This document shows positions 1 to 5,101 of a stretch of 5,113 nt of DNA, in pieces. The notes under the pieces were generated by a model. The model was given only the letters and a program-made list of their open reading frames with translations, was not told the DNA's origin and did not search any database. The translations under genes were made by a program, and so were the position numbers. How positions within the stretch are numbered: the first letter of the stretch is position 1; each line of letters starts with the position of its first letter. This DNA comes from Candidatus Atribacter fermentans (GTDB lineage: Bacteria; Atribacterota; Atribacteria; Atribacterales; Atribacteraceae). Location of the stretch: positions 1-5,113 of the forward strand of contig JAAYUT010000405.1 in the NCBI GenBank assembly GCA_012517485.1, written 5' to 3'.

Positions 1-54
1 CAAAATCCTCATCTTTTATTCTTTTTAGAATTAATAAAAGGTGGCTCTGGTTAG
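1..54 (+). CDS. Possible 3' end of an upstream gene (17 codons and a TAG stop), unidentified
   Basis: Reading from base 1, the plus strand is open for 17 codons and stops at TAG (52-54). The peptide is QNPHLLFFLELIKGGSG, with codon choice like rsmG downstream. The pattern of a proline followed by two short hydrophobic stretches and a basic residue is loosely like the extreme C-terminus of MnmG (GidA), which often precedes rsmG. That resemblance is an inference from very few residues. Another frame is also open from base 3 to a stop at 126-128, so the reading frame is not certain. No terminator hairpin is visible just after the stop. Confidence 0.25.
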   Translation, partial: QNPHLLFFLELIKGGSG

Positions 55-222
55 GTTTTCAAGACTTTCAATGCGATTATGAAATGTTTATTGCTATATT
101 TAGTTTATTTCTGGTGAAATTTAATTCTTAAGAATATACAACTTTTCATAAAGAAGAACAAAATCTTCTTCATTCCAATAAGCTCTTTACCATTTTTATT
201 TTATCTCTTACTATGGGTTCTA

Positions 223-252
223 TTGACGGGATAATATATTTTTATGTTTTAT
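223..252 (+). promoter_or_regulatory. Weak candidate promoter upstream of parS and rsmG
   Basis: TTGACG at 223-228 matches the -35 consensus at five of six positions. With an 18-bp spacer, TTTTAT at 247-252 matches the -10 consensus at four of six. If used, transcription would start inside or just after the parS palindrome and give rsmG a leader of over 200 nt. In DNA this AT-rich such matches arise by chance, so this is only a candidate. No better sigma-70-type promoter was seen closer to rsmG. Confidence 0.2.
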
Positions 253-284
253 TCAAAAATGTTCCACGTGGAACATTTTTGAAT
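251..284. repeat. 34-bp perfect palindrome enclosing parS
   Basis: The two-fold symmetry of parS continues without a mismatch for nine more bases on each side, from A251 to T284, centred between 267 and 268. The added arms are ATTCAAAAA on the left and TTTTTGAAT on the right, so symmetry is broken only at 250/285. As RNA it would form a strong hairpin whose descending arm ends in five U, so it could also act as an intrinsic terminator in either direction. Confidence 0.9.
260..275. promoter_or_regulatory. parS: parS centromere-like site (ParB binding)
   Basis: The 16 bases TGTTCCACGTGGAACA are an exact match, from memory, to the well-known parS consensus bound by ParB/Spo0J proteins in Bacillus subtilis and many other bacteria. 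ParB loads at parS as a CTP-dependent sliding clamp, and with ParA and SMC it organises and segregates the origin region. Most chromosomal parS sites lie near oriC, which agrees with the origin-type gene cluster here. The site is the core of a longer perfect palindrome (251-284). parA and parB are not in the window. It is the only full match I found. Confidence 0.93.
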
Positions 285-299
285 TTGAACGCTTTTAGT

Positions 300-308
300 T
301 GTGGATAA
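300..308 (-). promoter_or_regulatory. DnaA box (perfect 9-mer)
   Basis: TGTGGATAA on the plus strand is the reverse complement of the consensus DnaA box TTATCCACA. It lies 24 bp to the right of the parS palindrome, at the left border of the very AT-rich segment. A second perfect copy in the same orientation lies at 479-487. Confidence 0.75.
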
Positions 309-364
309 CTATTTAATATCTTTTTTAATGTAATCTCTTTTTCCTTGTAAATATATAATATTTT

Positions 365-380
365 AAAATTGATCAATTTT
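365..380. repeat. 16-bp AT-rich palindrome
   Basis: AAAATTGATCAATTTT is a perfect 16-bp palindrome with a central GATC, inside the AT-rich segment between the two perfect DnaA boxes. It could be a repressor site or part of an unwinding element. In a sequence this rich in A and T it may be chance, and no protein family can be assigned. Confidence 0.35.
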
Positions 381-424
381 TTGTTGATATATAAGGTTTT
401 TTTTGAGTTTCCTTTCAATTCATT

Positions 425-440
425 TTCAAAACTTTTTGAA
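425..440. repeat. Short inverted repeat TTCAAAA-CT-TTTTGAA
   Basis: Seven-base arms pair perfectly around a two-base centre. The arms are the same sequence as part of the outer arms of the parS palindrome (252-258 and 277-283). An outer pair CAATTC (416-421) and GAATTG (438-443) overlaps it. Function unknown; possibly chance in AT-rich DNA. Confidence 0.35.
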
Positions 441-467
441 TTGGATATTTTTTCTTAAAAAGAGGGC

Positions 468-476
468 TGTTGATAA
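468..476 (-). promoter_or_regulatory. Degenerate DnaA box (8 of 9)
   Basis: TGTTGATAA differs from the consensus TGTGGATAA at one position. It starts 11 bp before the perfect box at 479-487 and in the same orientation, so the two sites lie about one helical turn apart, which favours side-by-side DnaA binding. A weaker relative, TGTTGATAT, sits at 382-390. Confidence 0.45.
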
Positions 477-478
477 CT

Positions 479-487
479 TGTGGATAA
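479..487 (-). promoter_or_regulatory. DnaA box (perfect 9-mer) over the rsmG start
   Basis: TGTGGATAA is the reverse complement of TTATCCACA. The GTG at 480-482 inside it is the inferred start codon of rsmG, so DnaA bound here would sit on the beginning of the gene. It closes the AT-rich segment on the right as the box at 300-308 does on the left. Confidence 0.7.
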
Positions 488-1205
488 ACAAATACTTTTT
501 CTCTTTGAAAAGGGTCTTGAAGAACTAAATATTTCTCTCCATCCTACTCAAAAAAATCAACTCATTATTTATACTGATATGATTGAAAAGAATAATCGTC
601 TATTCAATTTAACTGGTTTTAAATCACATGAAGCTATTTTAATTGATCTTATTCTTGATAGTCTTTCTTTTTTAAAAACTAATTTTTCTTTTAAAGAGAT
701 TAGTACTGCTATTGATGTGGGAACTGGAGCTGGAATTCCTGGTATACCATTCCATATTCTATTTCCTCATATCCACTTTTATTATCTTGATTCAAATCAT
801 AAAAAAATTGATTTTTTGAAAATGGTTTCATATCAACTCAAACTTAATTTTTCCTTTTTTTTATGCGATCGGGCTGAGTCTTTAGGTCAAAATCCTATGT
901 ATCGAGAAAAATTTGATTTAGCGTTTACTCGAGCTTTAAGTAATTTATCAACAAATTTAGAATTAGTTACCCCTTTTATTAAAGTAATGGGAAAGGCTAT
1001 CTTTTTTAAAGGGAGTTCTTATCAAGAAGAATTATCTCTTTCATCTCATTCCTTTTCTTTATTAAATTGTCATTTAGATTCAATTTCAGCCATTCCCATT
1101 CCTTTTTCCAACCGGACTAATTATTTTTTAATCATTTCGAAATCCGCTTCAACACCAGCGATTTATCCAAGGCGGATTGGCATTCCTCAAAAAAAACCTT
1201 TATAA
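480..1205 (+). CDS. rsmG: 16S rRNA (guanine-527-N7) methyltransferase RsmG (GidB)
   Basis: RsmG transfers a methyl group from S-adenosylmethionine to N7 of G527 in the 530 loop of 16S rRNA; loss of it is known to give low-level streptomycin resistance. The 241-residue product has the family layout. An N-terminal helical part carries NLTG (43-46) and LDSL (59-62). The SAM-binding motif DVGTGAGIPGIP is at 79-90, the acidic LDS at 103-105, RAE at 131-133 and the RA of the FTRA motif at 151-152. The typical tail YPRRIGIPQKKPL ends the protein, so the 3' end is intact. GTG at 480 is chosen because the next in-frame start (ATG, residue 33) would delete conserved sequence. The Shine-Dalgarno is weak (AGAGGG at 461-466, 13 nt away). 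A DnaA box overlaps the start. The gene converges on mnmE instead of following mnmG, which is unusual. Confidence 0.95.
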   Translation: MDKQILFLFEKGLEELNISLHPTQKNQLIIYTDMIEKNNRLFNLTGFKSHEAILIDLILDSLSFLKTNFSFKEISTAIDVGTGAGIPGIPFHILFPHIHFYYLDSNHKKIDFLKMVSYQLKLNFSFFLCDRAESLGQNPMYREKFDLAFTRALSNLSTNLELVTPFIKVMGKAIFFKGSSYQEELSLSSHSFSLLNCHLDSISAIPIPFSNRTNYFLIISKSASTPAIYPRRIGIPQKKPL

Positions 1206-1358
1206 AATTAGTGATATTTCAACTCCTTCTTTTCTTTTGAATAAAATCTATTTTGTTTTGATTTTTTGCTTTTAATAATATCAATCATAAGGAAGTTTAT
1301 TTTTTCTTGGCTGTTTTTGAAGGCGATAGAGGTGACCTGAATTATTTATCTATTTTTT
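1206..1358. other. Convergent intergenic gap between rsmG and mnmE
   Basis: This 153-bp AT-rich gap separates the two convergent stop codons. It holds T-runs (around 1261-1270 and 1352-1360) and a 9-base symmetric AGGTGACCT at 1330-1338, but no GC-rich stem followed by a T-run that would be a convincing terminator. The best hairpin nearby lies inside the end of mnmE (1374-1403). Confidence 0.5.
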
Positions 1359-2735
1359 TTATTTACCAATACAAAAATTCTTGAATATCGTATCAAGAAT
1401 TTTCTCATCAATGTCTTCACCATTAATTCTTTTCAAACATCGAAGGGCTGCATCAATATCAATACTTACAACATCAATCGGTACTCCTTCTTCCAATGAT
1501 TTTCTTGCTTGTTCTAAATATAAAGATGCCTTTAATAGTTCGTTTTGCTGTCTAAGATTAATTGCAAGATAATCCTCATCATAATTATCTTTAATTTTTT
1601 TTACTTCTTCAATGACGATATCCATTAATCGATCAATGCCTTTCCCAGATAAAGCTGATATTTCTATTATTTTTTCTCCAGGATAAAGCTGATTTATCTC
1701 TTTTTTTTCAATTTTTGAAGTTAAATCACTTTTATTTAATACTAATATATGAGGTTTTTTTCTAACTAAATCAACTATTTTGTAATCTTCGCTTTCTAAT
1801 TCTTGACTTCGATCAAATGTTACAATAACCAAATGAGCTTCTTCTAAGTATTTTTTGGTCTTCTCTATTCCAATTTTTTCAATATCATTCTGACTTTCAT
1901 GTATACCAGCCGTATCAACAAAACGAAAAGGTAAACCTTCAATGAGATATAATTCTTCTATAGCATCACGAGTAGTCCCTGGAATCGGAGTGACAATTGC
2001 TCTATCCTTTCCAATAATTGCATTTAATAAGCTCGACTTTCCAACATTTGGTTTCCCACATATAACAATTAAAAGACCGTTTTTTATATTTTGGAATTTC
2101 TTACTTCTGTCATATTGTTTTTTTATATTTTGACATACAGCATTTATCTCATTAACAATTGTGTTTTGTATATCGGAAGCGCCTATTCTATCAGAAAAAT
2201 CACATTCTACCTGAATGCTTGCCTGAATGAATACTAAACTTTTCTGCCATTCGTTTATTTTTTCTCCAAAAATCCCACGTAGATTTTGATATAAACTATA
2301 AAGCGCTTTTTCTGATTGAGCCTTTACAATTTCAGCTATTGATTCTGCCTGATTAAGGGATAGTCTTCCATTTAAAAAAGCCCTTTTGGTGAATTCTCCT
2401 GGTTCTGCTAACCGAGCCCCTTTTATAATACAGAGTTGAATTATCTTTTGTATGATTAAGGGACTACTGTGTACTTGAATTTCCACAACATCTTCTCTAG
2501 TATAAGAGAAAGGCCCTCGCATGAGGACGACTAAACCCTCATCAAGAGCCTTACCGTTGGCATCAATAATATCACAGAGTGCTAATTTAAAGTTAGGTTG
2601 TTTCTTTATTTCTCTTCCTGATCTTAATCTACATACCTTTGAGGCTACATCAATAGAATCTTTTCCGCTGAGTTTTACGATCCCAATTGCACCTACTCCC
2701 AGTGGGGTAGAAGCTGCAACAATTGTTTCACTCAT
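1359..2735 (-). CDS. mnmE: tRNA modification GTPase MnmE (TrmE)
   Basis: MnmE works with MnmG to put the (carboxymethyl)aminomethyl group on C5 of the wobble uridine of tRNAs, using a methylene-tetrahydrofolate one-carbon unit and GTP hydrolysis. The 458 residues match the usual length. The N-terminal folate-binding domain begins TIVAASTPLGVGAIGIVKLSG. A helical domain follows, with a Ras-like G domain inside it: GKPNVGKS (227-234), TTRD (254-257), DTAG (274-277), NKSD (334-337) and SALSGKG (360-366). E286 in DIEKIG lies where the E. coli catalytic Glu282 is. The C-terminal CIGK carries the conserved cysteine (455). I chose ATG at 2735, which overlaps the jag stop by 8 nt (ATGAGTGA), because homologues start there. 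An in-frame ATG at 2795 would add 20 lysine- and glutamate-rich residues and overlap jag by 68 nt. Neither start has a clear Shine-Dalgarno, so translational coupling to jag is likely. mnmG does not follow. Confidence 0.95.
   Translation of the reverse strand: MSETIVAASTPLGVGAIGIVKLSGKDSIDVASKVCRLRSGREIKKQPNFKLALCDIIDANGKALDEGLVVLMRGPFSYTREDVVEIQVHSSPLIIQKIIQLCIIKGARLAEPGEFTKRAFLNGRLSLNQAESIAEIVKAQSEKALYSLYQNLRGIFGEKINEWQKSLVFIQASIQVECDFSDRIGASDIQNTIVNEINAVCQNIKKQYDRSKKFQNIKNGLLIVICGKPNVGKSSLLNAIIGKDRAIVTPIPGTTRDAIEELYLIEGLPFRFVDTAGIHESQNDIEKIGIEKTKKYLEEAHLVIVTFDRSQELESEDYKIVDLVRKKPHILVLNKSDLTSKIEKKEINQLYPGEKIIEISALSGKGIDRLMDIVIEEVKKIKDNYDEDYLAINLRQQNELLKASLYLEQARKSLEEGVPIDVVSIDIDAALRCLKRINGEDIDEKILDTIFKNFCIGK
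1374..1403. terminator. Candidate hairpin terminator inside the 3' end of mnmE
   Basis: AAAATTCTTGA (1374-1384) and TCAAGAATTTT (1393-1403) are perfect 11-base inverted arms around an 8-base loop. On the minus strand the stem is preceded by A and runs into TTTTTG, 12 bases before the mnmE stop codon. On the plus strand it runs into TTTTCTC, about 170 bases after rsmG. It could end both convergent transcripts. The stem has only two G-C pairs and lies in coding sequence, so it may be weak or coincidental. Confidence 0.35.
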
Positions 2736-3540
2736 TTTTTTGTTTATTTTTAGTTGTTGGACGTTTTCGCTGAATTGAATTTCTTCTTTTTTCATTTTTT
2801 AAATCAACAACGACTCTTCTTTCTGGTTCTTCACCTATGCTATAGGTAATAATTTTTGGATGATCTTTAAGTGTGGTGTGAATAATTCTTCTTTCACGTG
2901 CATTCATTGGTTCAAACTTGAATCGACGTCGACCCTGTATTACTTTCGTAGCCATTTTGCAAGCTAATTTTGTCAGGGTTTCTTCCCGACGCTTTTTATA
3001 ACCTGATACATCTACATCTAAACCAATATGTGGAAATCCATTTTTTACCAGAAATATTTTTAAGAATGATTCTAAAGCTTCTAAGGTTTCACCATGTTTT
3101 CCAATAAGCAATCCAGCATCTACCCCATCAATTTCAAGAAATACCTTTTTTCCATTTTCCCGAACATGGTACTCAATATTAATATTCATTTTTTTGATGA
3201 GATTTTCAAAAAAATCTCGGATTTCTTCCCGGGCTTTTTCCAAATCCTGATAATACTCTCCATCCAAATTTTCTGAGCTTACCATTGAATTTTCATTATC
3301 GGTTTCTTTTATTTGTTTGTTTCTGTTTACTGAAATCGGCTCTGTTTCTTTTATCTGATTATCGTTGCTCTCAACCCAAACACGAACTCTTACTGTTCGA
3401 GGCACTAATATTCCAAGAAACCCCCGGTTTTCTGAAAGTACTTCATAAGATAAGTTTTCTTTTGGTACATCAAAATACCTCGATGCTCGTTCAAGCACTT
3501 CCTCAACAGTCTTCCCAGATACTTCAACGCTTCTTCGCAT
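2728..3540 (-). CDS. jag: Jag/KhpB RNA-binding protein (Jag-N, KH and R3H domains)
   Basis: Jag (also KhpB, EloR) is a cytoplasmic single-strand nucleic-acid-binding protein; in Gram-positive bacteria it pairs with KhpA and affects cell elongation and division. The 270 residues show the full domain set. The Jag-N domain is at about 1-55 (MRRSVEVSGKTVEEVL to RGFLGILVPRTVRVRV). A polar linker rich in N, E and K follows (57-95), then a short helix. The KH domain is at about 115-180, with the GKHG loop at 147-150. The R3H domain is at about 183-248, with R217xxxH221. The basic tail (251-268) is rich in K and R. The ATG at 3540 lies 17 nt inside the end of yidC and follows a purine-rich stretch with GGGGG about 9 nt upstream. 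The gene sits between yidC and mnmE as in Firmicutes, where it is named jag for 'SpoIIIJ-associated gene'. Confidence 0.93.
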   Translation of the reverse strand: MRRSVEVSGKTVEEVLERASRYFDVPKENLSYEVLSENRGFLGILVPRTVRVRVWVESNDNQIKETEPISVNRNKQIKETDNENSMVSSENLDGEYYQDLEKAREEIRDFFENLIKKMNINIEYHVRENGKKVFLEIDGVDAGLLIGKHGETLEALESFLKIFLVKNGFPHIGLDVDVSGYKKRREETLTKLACKMATKVIQGRRRFKFEPMNARERRIIHTTLKDHPKIITYSIGEEPERRVVVDLKNEKRRNSIQRKRPTTKNKQKNE

Positions 3541-4303
3541 GCTTCTTGCCCCCTTTTTTCCTTTTCTCTGGAGAAGAAACGAGAGAAGAAACTTTCTTTT
3601 CCTCTAAAACAGAGGAAGCATTTTTTGGGTTCGCTTCAATTGTCGGATTTGAAATTGTTGAAACATTTGGTTTTGGGTTTTTAATATTAACCATAAATTG
3701 TTGAAATATATAGAATAGATTTGAAACAAACCAATAAAGAAGCACTCCGGAGGGGAGACCCCAGCTAATGAATACCAAAAAAATTGGCATAACGATCATC
3801 ATAATCATATTTTGCTGAGAACCTTCTGCTCCGGCAGCTGGCACAGTCATTCTCTGTTGCAAATAGGTCGTAAATCCCATTAATAATGGCAAAATATAAT
3901 AGGGATCAGCGGCAGAAAGGCTAGGTAACCAGAGAAATCCTGCTTGGCCATAATCATAATTTACCAAGACCCTATAAAGAACAAATAGAAACGGGAGCTG
4001 AATCAATAGAGGAAGACATCCTCCTAACGGACTGACTCCTTTTTCTTTATAAAGGCTCATCATTTCTTGATTGAGTTTTTGGGGTTCACTTTTGTATTTC
4101 TCCTGCAGTTTCTTAATTTCTGGTTGCAATTCTTGCATAGCTCGAGTTGACAAATTCTGTTTATGAATAACTGGATAAAGAGCAATACGAATAACAGCAG
4201 TTAAAAGAATTATTGAAATTCCATAATTATGGGTCCATCCATAAAATAATCGGAGGATCCATTCCATCGCAGCTGCTAATCCATTCCAAATCTGAGTCCA
4301 CAT
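3524..4303 (-). CDS. yidC: Membrane protein insertase YidC (short Oxa1/SpoIIIJ type)
   Basis: YidC inserts and folds proteins in the cytoplasmic membrane, alone or with SecYEG. At 259 residues it lacks the large periplasmic domain of proteobacterial YidC and resembles the short Oxa1/SpoIIIJ form. Visible parts: an N-terminal hydrophobic stretch (about 8-22); a membrane segment at about 27-46 with R39, placed like the conserved groove arginine; a charged cytoplasmic helical hairpin (48-90); the hallmark GGCLPLLIQLPFLFVLY (94-110); and further membrane segments at about 135-150, 166-181 and 184-205. A lysine-rich tail (247-259) fits ribosome contact. I see no lipoprotein signal cysteine at the N-terminus, unlike many Firmicutes YidC proteins. 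The ATG has a strong Shine-Dalgarno, AGGTGA. The gene starts 17 nt after yidD and overlaps jag by 17 nt. Confidence 0.95.
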   Translation of the reverse strand: MWTQIWNGLAAAMEWILRLFYGWTHNYGISIILLTAVIRIALYPVIHKQNLSTRAMQELQPEIKKLQEKYKSEPQKLNQEMMSLYKEKGVSPLGGCLPLLIQLPFLFVLYRVLVNYDYGQAGFLWLPSLSAADPYYILPLLMGFTTYLQQRMTVPAAGAEGSQQNMIMMIVMPIFLVFISWGLPSGVLLYWFVSNLFYIFQQFMVNIKNPKPNVSTISNPTIEANPKNASSVLEEKKVSSLVSSPEKRKKGGKKHAKKR

Positions 4304-4310
4304 TTTTTTA

Positions 4311-4316
4311 TCACCT
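4311..4316 (-). promoter_or_regulatory. Shine-Dalgarno of yidC
   Basis: AGGTGA on the minus strand is fully complementary to the 3' end of bacterial 16S rRNA and lies 7 nt before the yidC ATG. It is the clearest ribosome site among the internal genes of the operon, most of which overlap the gene before them and lack one. It fixes the yidC start. Confidence 0.75.
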
Positions 4317-4320
4317 ATTT

Positions 4321-4566
4321 TTATCGAACTGGGTCATAACCACCGCGGGAATAAGGATGACACCGCAATAATCTCCATAGTGCCATTATCCCGCCTTTTA
4401 AAAGTCCATATTTCCGAATAGCGTCACGGGCATACTGAGAACAGGTTGGCTCAAAGCGGCAACTTGAAGGTAATGATGGAGATATATAAATTTGGTAAAA
4501 TTTGAGAACCCGATCAATAGCATTTAATATAAAATCATTGATTTTCACTACCAAAAACAGCTCCAT
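4321..4566 (-). CDS. yidD: YidD membrane protein insertion efficiency factor
   Basis: YidD is a small inner-face membrane-associated protein that helps YidC/Sec-dependent insertion. The 81-residue product shows the family core: FYQIYISPSLPSSCRFEPTC (23-42), with cysteines in SCRFEPTCS, then QYARDAI and KYGLLKGG, and the ending RLLRCHPYSRGGYDPV. ATG at 4566 overlaps the end of rnpA by 32 nt. Homologues usually begin closer to the FYQ motif. A TTG at 4554 (6 nt after a GGAG) or a GTG at 4548 would give a more typical N-terminus, so the first 4-6 residues are uncertain. The position between rnpA and yidC is the standard one. Confidence 0.93.
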   Translation of the reverse strand: MELFLVVKINDFILNAIDRVLKFYQIYISPSLPSSCRFEPTCSQYARDAIRKYGLLKGGIMALWRLLRCHPYSRGGYDPVR

Positions 4567-4906
4567 TCGCTACGCCTGACTTCACGAGCAATTCGCTCAT
4601 CCATCGAATAATTTCACGGAAATCAGCACTTATGAGTCTTTCATCACTCATAAAAACTAAATCATAAGTTGAATCACAAAGAAAAGGGTAAAAATATATC
4701 CTAAAACCCTCTTTGAGTCTTCTCCGAATTCGATTCCTGAATATTGCTTTCTTACTTCTTCCAACAAAACATACCCTCATATTTGCAACTTTTTTTTTGA
4801 GATACCATAAACGAATCGGACCACAGTCAATTTTTTTTCCATTCTTAAATATTTGTTTGAAGTCTTTTGAAGTCGATATAGTTTCCATTAATAGTTTTTT
4901 AAACAC
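4535..4906 (-). CDS. rnpA: Ribonuclease P protein component RnpA
   Basis: RnpA is the small basic protein that helps the RNase P RNA bind precursor tRNA and remove its 5' leader. The 123-residue product has the early DF (15-16) in the pattern SKDFKQIFKNGKK and the RNR signature in KKAIFRNRIRRRLKEGFR (52-69). C-terminal helices follow (around IIRWMSELLVKSG). Family length is usually 110-125. The GTG at 4906 overlaps the rpmH stop region by 8 nt and has only a distant AGGA (13 nt). An ATG at 4888 would give a 117-residue protein starting 10 nt after rpmH with no Shine-Dalgarno. Both starts keep the conserved core. Confidence 0.94.
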   Translation of the reverse strand: MFKKLLMETISTSKDFKQIFKNGKKIDCGPIRLWYLKKKVANMRVCFVGRSKKAIFRNRIRRRLKEGFRIYFYPFLCDSTYDLVFMSDERLISADFREIIRWMSELLVKSGVANGAVFGSENQ

Positions 4907-5033
4907 ATAAACGCTTTCTTCCTTTTGCTCTCCTTCTTTTTATAACGTCTCTTCCCCCTTGTGTACTCATTCTTTTTAAGAAACCATGAGTACGTTTTTT
5001 TCTTAAATTATGAGGCTGGTAAGTCCTTTTCAT
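4899..5033 (-). CDS. rpmH: 50S ribosomal protein L34
   Basis: L34 is a small, very basic protein of the large ribosomal subunit. Translating the minus strand from ATG at 5033 gives 44 residues, the standard length. It starts MKRTYQPHNLRKKRTHGFLK, continues with RMSTQGGRDVIKRRRAKG and ends in GRKRLCV, followed by TAA. The MKRTYQP start, the HGF and RMST motifs and the RRRAKGRK tail are diagnostic. The ending LCV differs slightly from the more common LSA, LSV or LTV. A good Shine-Dalgarno (AAAGGAG) lies 11 nt upstream. It is the first gene of the operon and overlaps the rnpA start by 8 nt. Confidence 0.97.
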   Translation of the reverse strand: MKRTYQPHNLRKKRTHGFLKRMSTQGGRDVIKRRRAKGRKRLCV

Positions 5034-5044
5034 GCTTGGGTTTT

Positions 5045-5051
5045 CTCCTTT
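5045..5051 (-). promoter_or_regulatory. Shine-Dalgarno of rpmH
   Basis: AAAGGAG on the minus strand stands 11 nt before the rpmH ATG. It is a strong ribosome site, as expected for the highly expressed leading gene of the operon. Confidence 0.75.
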
Positions 5052-5095
5052 CTTTGCTTCGATTTAAAAATTTAAATATCAAGTTTGCGGTTTAC

Positions 5096-5101
5096 ATTAT
5101 A
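5096..5101 (-). promoter_or_regulatory. Candidate -10 box of the rpmH operon promoter
   Basis: A perfect TATAAT lies on the minus strand 62 bp before the rpmH ATG. The matching -35 element would fall at about 5119-5124, beyond the window, so it cannot be checked. If used, the mRNA leader would be about 55 nt and include an AT-rich imperfect inverted repeat (5061-5080). Confidence 0.5.

Larger units (their letters stand above)
55..479. other. 425-bp gene-free, AT-rich region with parS and DnaA boxes
   Basis: No convincing coding sequence is seen on either strand; the longest minus-strand reading from an ATG (173 down to 105) is about 22 codons and lacks a recognisable family. The right half holds a parS palindrome (251-284), a perfect DnaA box (300-308), a segment of 150 bases (311-460) with only about 25 G or C by hand count, and a degenerate DnaA box (468-476) just before a perfect one (479-487). 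The left half (55-250) has only small inverted repeats: a 12-bp palindrome at 124-135 and a 7-bp-arm repeat at 151-170. The combination suggests a partition site and perhaps a replication origin or DnaA-responsive control region. Confidence 0.6.

Noticed and set aside
3..128. Second open plus-strand frame at the left edge
   Set aside because: It is open for 41 codons, but its translation (many W, F, S) fits no family and its codon use is less like rsmG than the frame ending at 54. It cannot be excluded without upstream sequence.
105..173. Small minus-strand frame (about 22 codons, MKKILFFF...)
   Set aside because: No Shine-Dalgarno, no family resemblance, and lysine/phenylalanine-rich as expected from AT-rich non-coding DNA.
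1163..1171. TTATCCAAG as a further DnaA box
   Set aside because: It has two mismatches and encodes the conserved YPRR motif of RsmG, which explains the sequence.
1330..1338. AGGTGACCT symmetric 9-mer between rsmG and mnmE
   Set aside because: It has no loop or T-run directly after it and no known operator match, so neither terminator nor binding site can be supported.
1381..1572. Open frame on the plus strand within mnmE (63 codons)
   Set aside because: It lies antisense to well-conserved MnmE sequence and its translation matches no family I know. The same applies to the plus-strand frames at 1942-2133 and 2521-2778.
2736..2795. 20-residue N-terminal extension of MnmE
   Set aside because: The family begins at the MSETIVAASTP segment, there is no ribosome site for the upstream ATG, and the extension would overlap jag by 68 nt.
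3285..3704. 139-codon open frame on the plus strand across yidC and jag
   Set aside because: It is antisense to the yidC tail and the jag N-terminus. The phenylalanine- and leucine-rich translation is what results from reading the lysine- and glutamate-rich coding strand backwards. Similar shadows at 3094-3276 and 4713-4910 were dropped for the same reason.
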